Source of the DNA: UBA2040 sp963977135
GTDB lineage: Bacteria > Bacteroidota > Bacteroidia > Flavobacteriales_D > Crocinitomicaceae
Direction of reading: 5' to 3'
Assembly (NCBI GenBank): GCA_963977135.1
Contig: CAXBNN010000001.1
Coordinates: 124,001 to 188,000, forward strand
Length of the DNA: 64,000 nucleotides
Below are positions 60,678-64,000 of the stretch, in pieces (the first letter of the stretch is position 1; each line of letters opens with the position of its first letter). The position numbers and the translations under genes are program-made. Under the pieces are notes generated by a model. The model was not told where the DNA came from. It worked only from the letters and a program-made list of their open reading frames with translations, and made no database searches.

Positions 60678-63125
60678 CTATTTTACAACTTTCATCACAG
60701 CTTCACCTTTATCAGAAGTAAAGTGAATGAAGTAAACTCCACTATTCCAATTTGATGTAGAAATAGTAGTTGAATTTGTAACTGAATTATTTGTAGAAAG
60801 AATTCTTCCGTTCATGTCAGTAACTTCAAAAGTAATAACTGAATTAGATGAATTTTTTACTGTCAATACATCATTTACTGGGTTAGGGAAAATGCTGATT
60901 GAATTCAACAATGTGTTTTCAGTCAAACTATTTGTAGAAGCAACTAAAGCAACACAAGCAGATGTATCAGAACAATTTCCGTCCATTACGATTACTGCAT
61001 AACTTCCAGCAGCTGCAGCTGTGAAAGATTGATTTGTAGCTCCAGCAATTACCGTGTTTCCAGCACAATTAATCCATTGGTAAGTAATTGTAGCACCTGA
61101 TGCAGTTGCCGTTGCTCCTGTAGAATCAATTGGAGTTGTTGCATTTGAAGGTGTTGTACACGCTCCTTGGATGCTTGCTAGACTGCATGGGAATATTTGG
61201 TAACCACTGTCATAAGGTGAAGAACTATCGAACTGACCTCCAACACCTGTTACACTAAATACACCTTGTGGTGCTGCTGCTCCTGGAATATCTGTATCAC
61301 TATCAATTCGCATAACGAATGTGTTTGTTCCGTCTGTAACATCAACATTGGAACTACCTGTTGCGAATGTTGCTATAGGCGTAACCAATGTTAAGTTCTC
61401 CATTTTGATATATTGAGATTCAGTACTTTCATCCAAAGTCGTTACAACCGTTGGAGCCATAATAGCAACTCCTTGAGCCAAAACTTCTACTGAATCAACT
61501 ACAACTTCTAACAAGCCATTGTATTGGTCAATTACACCAAATACTCTAAGTGAATCGCCTTCTAAAGGAGATGTGTAATTTGATTTGTCAGTGAATGAGA
61601 AGAAGTTAATTCCTGAACCAGAACCATCAATCAATGTGATGCTATAACCAGCATTTCCATCAAAGTCCATACAGTAAACAACTCCAGTTAATTCAACTAA
61701 AACATCTAAAGAATCTGCAACACCTACAGCATCAACTGTTGATACTTGGTCAATTGTGTAATAAACGTAATCACTTGCTACACCAGATACCATAACTGTA
61801 TCGTTCAATGCACCAGTAGATGTTCCAAGAATGTTTCCACTGAATGAACCAGCTGCTGTTGCATTTCCTATAGCGTAGATAGTTGTACTAGCAACAACTC
61901 CACCAGTTTGAGTTAATACTAATGAGTTAGTAAAACCAGTTCCAGTAGTCAATGAAATTTGGAAATTCGTTGGCGCTGTAACTGTAATGTTGTTTGTTAA
62001 TGATAAACCAGAAACAGTAAATGTTTGCTCTGCAGAAGGCGTGCCAACTGTATGATCAAATCCAGTTAATGAACTTGGCGCCATTGTAATAACAGGAATT
62101 GCAGAAGAACATGCTCCTGGATCTGTAATTAATTGATCAAATGTACATCCACTTGTCCCGTTGTCAGAAATTGTTACAGTAACGTTTCCAGCACCAGCAG
62201 AACCCGCTTGTAATTGGAAAGATGTTGCTGCACCATAAGTACCTGTTGTAGGTGTAATTGTTCCGGTTGGGACAGAAACAGTGTAAGTTGTACCTAAAGT
62301 TGAACCTGTTGGGTTTAAATTGAATGTCAAATAATCATCTAATGGATTTGAACCAGTTGTAGCATCATTACATGTTAAAGACGTGATACCTGAAGCTGAA
62401 ATATTACAAACTGCCGCACCCGCTGGTGTTACAGAAGCAAAAGTTGAACCAGTTCTAATTTCATCGATTTCAACATTACCAGTACTACCACCTTGACGCA
62501 AGTATACGCAAGCGAATGCAGTTACTGCGCCTGTATTAATTGAATTTGTAATCGTTGGTGATGCAGGTATAGCTGCTCCAGGAGCTGGGTTGACATAAAG
62601 ATTGGCAATAGAAGGTGAAGCAAGTTTATTCAAACTTACCACAACAAAAAAGGTTGTTCCAATTGCACGATCAACAGCGTCATAAGTAGCTGTTCCAGAT
62701 GAGTTACCAATACCAAAGTTTACCGTATTTGCAGCCGTACCTGTTCTTACATAAATACGTGCGTACAATCCACTAACTGTAGAACCGGCTGTACCTCCAA
62801 TTCCCATATAGTAATCTCCACTAGCCGACATACCTGTAGTATTAGGTACTGAAATTAAAAACGACAAGTAAGCAGTATCGCCTACAACAGTGATTGGTTT
62901 GTTGACATCCTCTCCATTTCCAGAAACAAACGCAACTTTATTACCAACTGAAGCTGCTAAACCTGGATAAGATAAACTTGAAGCAGAAGTGTTAAGTGCT
63001 CCTGTTCCACTGTGAACTGTCCAGCCATTAGCACTTAATAAACCCGTGAAGTTAAAAACATCCACAACCTGCGAGAAAGCAAATTGAGTAAATAGTAATG
63101 TGGTGAATAGTAATATTTTTTTCAT
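60678..63125 (-). CDS. secreted multidomain protein with type IX secretion C-terminal signal, 815 aa
   Basis: I use the ATG at 63125, which gives a clean signal peptide (MKKILLFTTLLFTQFAFSQ) and lies shortly after a good promoter. The N-terminal 200 residues look like a lectin-like beta domain. Later come a fibronectin-like or surface-repeat domain (around 345-450, with LTGFDHTVGTPSAEQTFTVS) and an OB-fold-like module (about 460-560). The last 75 residues are a type A sorting domain: SIFPNPVNDVLTV, FEVTDMNGRIL, then GVYFIHF and a basic end VMKVVK. It should be exported by the type IX machinery to which PorQ (37696) belongs. Its ligand is unknown. Confidence 0.88.
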   Translation of the reverse strand: MKKILLFTTLLFTQFAFSQVVDVFNFTGLLSANGWTVHSGTGALNTSASSLSYPGLAASVGNKVAFVSGNGEDVNKPITVVGDTAYLSFLISVPNTTGMSASGDYYMGIGGTAGSTVSGLYARIYVRTGTAANTVNFGIGNSSGTATYDAVDRAIGTTFFVVVSLNKLASPSIANLYVNPAPGAAIPASPTITNSINTGAVTAFACVYLRQGGSTGNVEIDEIRTGSTFASVTPAGAAVCNISASGITSLTCNDATTGSNPLDDYLTFNLNPTGSTLGTTYTVSVPTGTITPTTGTYGAATSFQLQAGSAGAGNVTVTISDNGTSGCTFDQLITDPGACSSAIPVITMAPSSLTGFDHTVGTPSAEQTFTVSGLSLTNNITVTAPTNFQISLTTGTGFTNSLVLTQTGGVVASTTIYAIGNATAAGSFSGNILGTSTGALNDTVMVSGVASDYVYYTIDQVSTVDAVGVADSLDVLVELTGVVYCMDFDGNAGYSITLIDGSGSGINFFSFTDKSNYTSPLEGDSLRVFGVIDQYNGLLEVVVDSVEVLAQGVAIMAPTVVTTLDESTESQYIKMENLTLVTPIATFATGSSNVDVTDGTNTFVMRIDSDTDIPGAAAPQGVFSVTGVGGQFDSSSPYDSGYQIFPCSLASIQGACTTPSNATTPIDSTGATATASGATITYQWINCAGNTVIAGATNQSFTAAAAGSYAVIVMDGNCSDTSACVALVASTNSLTENTLLNSISIFPNPVNDVLTVKNSSNSVITFEVTDMNGRILSTNNSVTNSTTISTSNWNSGVYFIHFTSDKGEAVMKVVK

Positions 63126-63159
63126 AATTTTTTTTTGAGGATTTCTCCAGTTTTGAGTG

Positions 63160-63191
63160 CAAAGATAGGGGACTATAATGGAAAAACACAA
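63160..63191 (-). promoter_or_regulatory. predicted promoter of the type IX cargo gene
   Basis: On the minus strand a TTG (63189-63191), a 21-base spacer and an exact TATCTTTG (63160-63167) fit the Bacteroidetes promoter. It lies inside the longer reading frame and therefore supports the start at 63125. Confidence 0.6.
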
Positions 63192-63214
63192 TCCTAATGT
63201 TAAGTTTTTGTCAA

Positions 63215-63242
63215 CAAAAAAGGCGAGATATTCATCTCGCCT
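63215..63242 (-). terminator. rho-independent terminator after the thioredoxin-fold gene
   Basis: A perfect 9-base stem (63221-63229 with 63234-63242) with a four-base loop is followed on the minus strand by a T run. It lies 22 bases after the stop of the gene at 63264. Confidence 0.88.
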
Positions 63243-63263
63243 ATTCAGTCTTTGTTAATAAAG

Positions 63264-64000
63264 TCAGTCTTTCATGTGCTCATCCTCTTCTGGGTCTGGA
63301 GGATATAATTTCGGAGCATCTTTTACATTTTGTAATCGATCAATCATATCTTCAACTTGAGAAATCGTTAATTGTTTTCCAATTATTTTTTTGTCTTTGT
63401 CTAAAACGAAAACTCTTGGGTTTGAAAAAATGTCATATGTTAAAGAGAAATTCAGTGATTTGAAGTCTGTGTATTTCGGAACCACTGCTTCAGCGTTTGT
63501 TGTTACTAAATCATACAAGGTTTGTGTCAAAGCTACGTTTGTATAGGTAAGATTATTGTCTTTGATGAACTTTTTCCATTTATCAAAGTCTTCGCCCATT
63601 GCTTTGCAAACGCCGAAAACTTCCACATTTCTATCTTTCCATTTTTCGGCATAAAGTTTTCCAATTTTCGGGGTTGTTTTTTTGCAATGTCCACAATCTG
63701 GATCCCAGAAATAAAGAATGGTAAAGTCGCTTTTTAGGCTGTAGAAATCCTTAAAGTTTACATCTCCAGTATCACGTAAGCTAATGTTTGGTGGAATAAT
63801 CCCTAGTACAGTATTCTTTTGAGCTGGTATTTTGTCGCACAATTCAATTAACTTATCCTCAGGCATCCAAAATGCTGGAGAAGTTCCATCCTCATTGAAT
63901 GTACAGAAATATCGATCGGCCATCATTACGTATACTTTGTCCATTCCCATCTGCTTACTTTTTTGGAAAGTAGTGATGATGGTTGTAACACAGTAACGGA
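63264..64000 (-). CDS. thioredoxin-fold protein, DUF5106/AhpC-TSA type (5' truncated)
   Basis: The frame remains open to the window edge, with 16 further codons (RYCVTTIITTFQKSKQ) before the first visible methionine, so the N-terminus lies outside. The visible 245 residues contain a thioredoxin-like domain with FWDPDCGHCKKTTPKIGKLY (the CGHC redox pair) and the cis-proline region SNPRVFVLD. Bacteroidetes proteins of this kind are periplasmic thiol oxidoreductases or reductases, often lipoproteins. The C-terminus is acidic (PDPEEDEHMKD). A terminator follows. Confidence 0.88.
   Translation of the reverse strand, partial: RYCVTTIITTFQKSKQMGMDKVYVMMADRYFCTFNEDGTSPAFWMPEDKLIELCDKIPAQKNTVLGIIPPNISLRDTGDVNFKDFYSLKSDFTILYFWDPDCGHCKKTTPKIGKLYAEKWKDRNVEVFGVCKAMGEDFDKWKKFIKDNNLTYTNVALTQTLYDLVTTNAEAVVPKYTDFKSLNFSLTYDIFSNPRVFVLDKDKKIIGKQLTISQVEDMIDRLQNVKDAPKLYPPDPEEDEHMKD

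Overview
The window comes from a low-GC member of the Bacteroidetes, most probably Flavobacteriia and near Fluviicola or Crocinitomix. Six sequence features support this placement: an lpxC-fabZ gene fusion, the gene order rpmB-rpmG-DUF4295-ftsY, PorQ together with a C-terminal type IX secretion signal, TonB-dependent receptors with carboxypeptidase-like N-termini, a PyrR-PyrB pair, and promoters with the TAnnTTTG -7 box of this phylum. The genus is inference. Nearly everything is chromosomal housekeeping. I see no rRNA, tRNA, CRISPR array, phage, transposase or plasmid genes.

Layout. 1-2.2 kb: end of a TerC gene in a tight operon with two unknown genes and a DUF493 gene, then thioredoxin. 2.3-7.8 kb: a conserved unknown, the lipid A genes lpxD, lpxC-fabZ and lpxA, and an RlmD-family rRNA methyltransferase. 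8-11.3 kb: cinA, rpmB, rpmG, DUF4295, ftsY and a small membrane protein. 11.3-18.7 kb: accessory genes (leucine-rich-repeat protein, hydrolase lipoprotein, TonB-type receptor, small lipoproteins, methyltransferase). 18.8-22.2 kb: an amino-acid permease between a decayed psd gene end and the intact psd, followed by an ACMSD-type amidohydrolase. 22.4-30.2 kb: hisS overlapping hutH, an ABC-F ATPase, an FkbM methyltransferase and an M61 peptidase. 30.3-36.9 kb: a second TonB-type receptor, mazG, a PagL-like lipid A deacylase, a GIN-domain lipoprotein and an ACT-like regulator. 37-43.9 kb: cmk, porQ, a phosphoesterase, meaB, folD and a cysteine-less dihydrolipoamide-dehydrogenase relative. 43.9-47.6 kb: a YkgJ protein, a SiaB-type kinase and several small envelope proteins. 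48-53.5 kb: pyrR, pyrB, a STAS protein, RNase Z and FtsK. 54.3-64 kb: arginase with argS, an M1 peptidase fused to a barrel-like domain, a type IX cargo protein, and the C-terminal part of a thioredoxin-fold protein that runs off the window.

Themes. The envelope is prominent: lipid A synthesis and trimming, PorQ and its kind of cargo, several barrel proteins and many lipoproteins. Two operons pair an aminoacyl-tRNA synthetase with an enzyme that degrades the same amino acid (hisS-hutH and arginase-argS). Many promoters place the -7 box only 4-6 bases before the start codon, which predicts leaderless or nearly leaderless mRNAs. Three copies of a 51-bp composite repeat and several CTTCGACTCCGCTCAG-type inverted repeats occupy intergenic gaps. 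No complete new defence or mobile system is visible. The most noteworthy items are the synthetase-catabolism pairs, the leaderless promoter pattern, the psd remnant, and enzyme relatives lacking hallmark cysteines.
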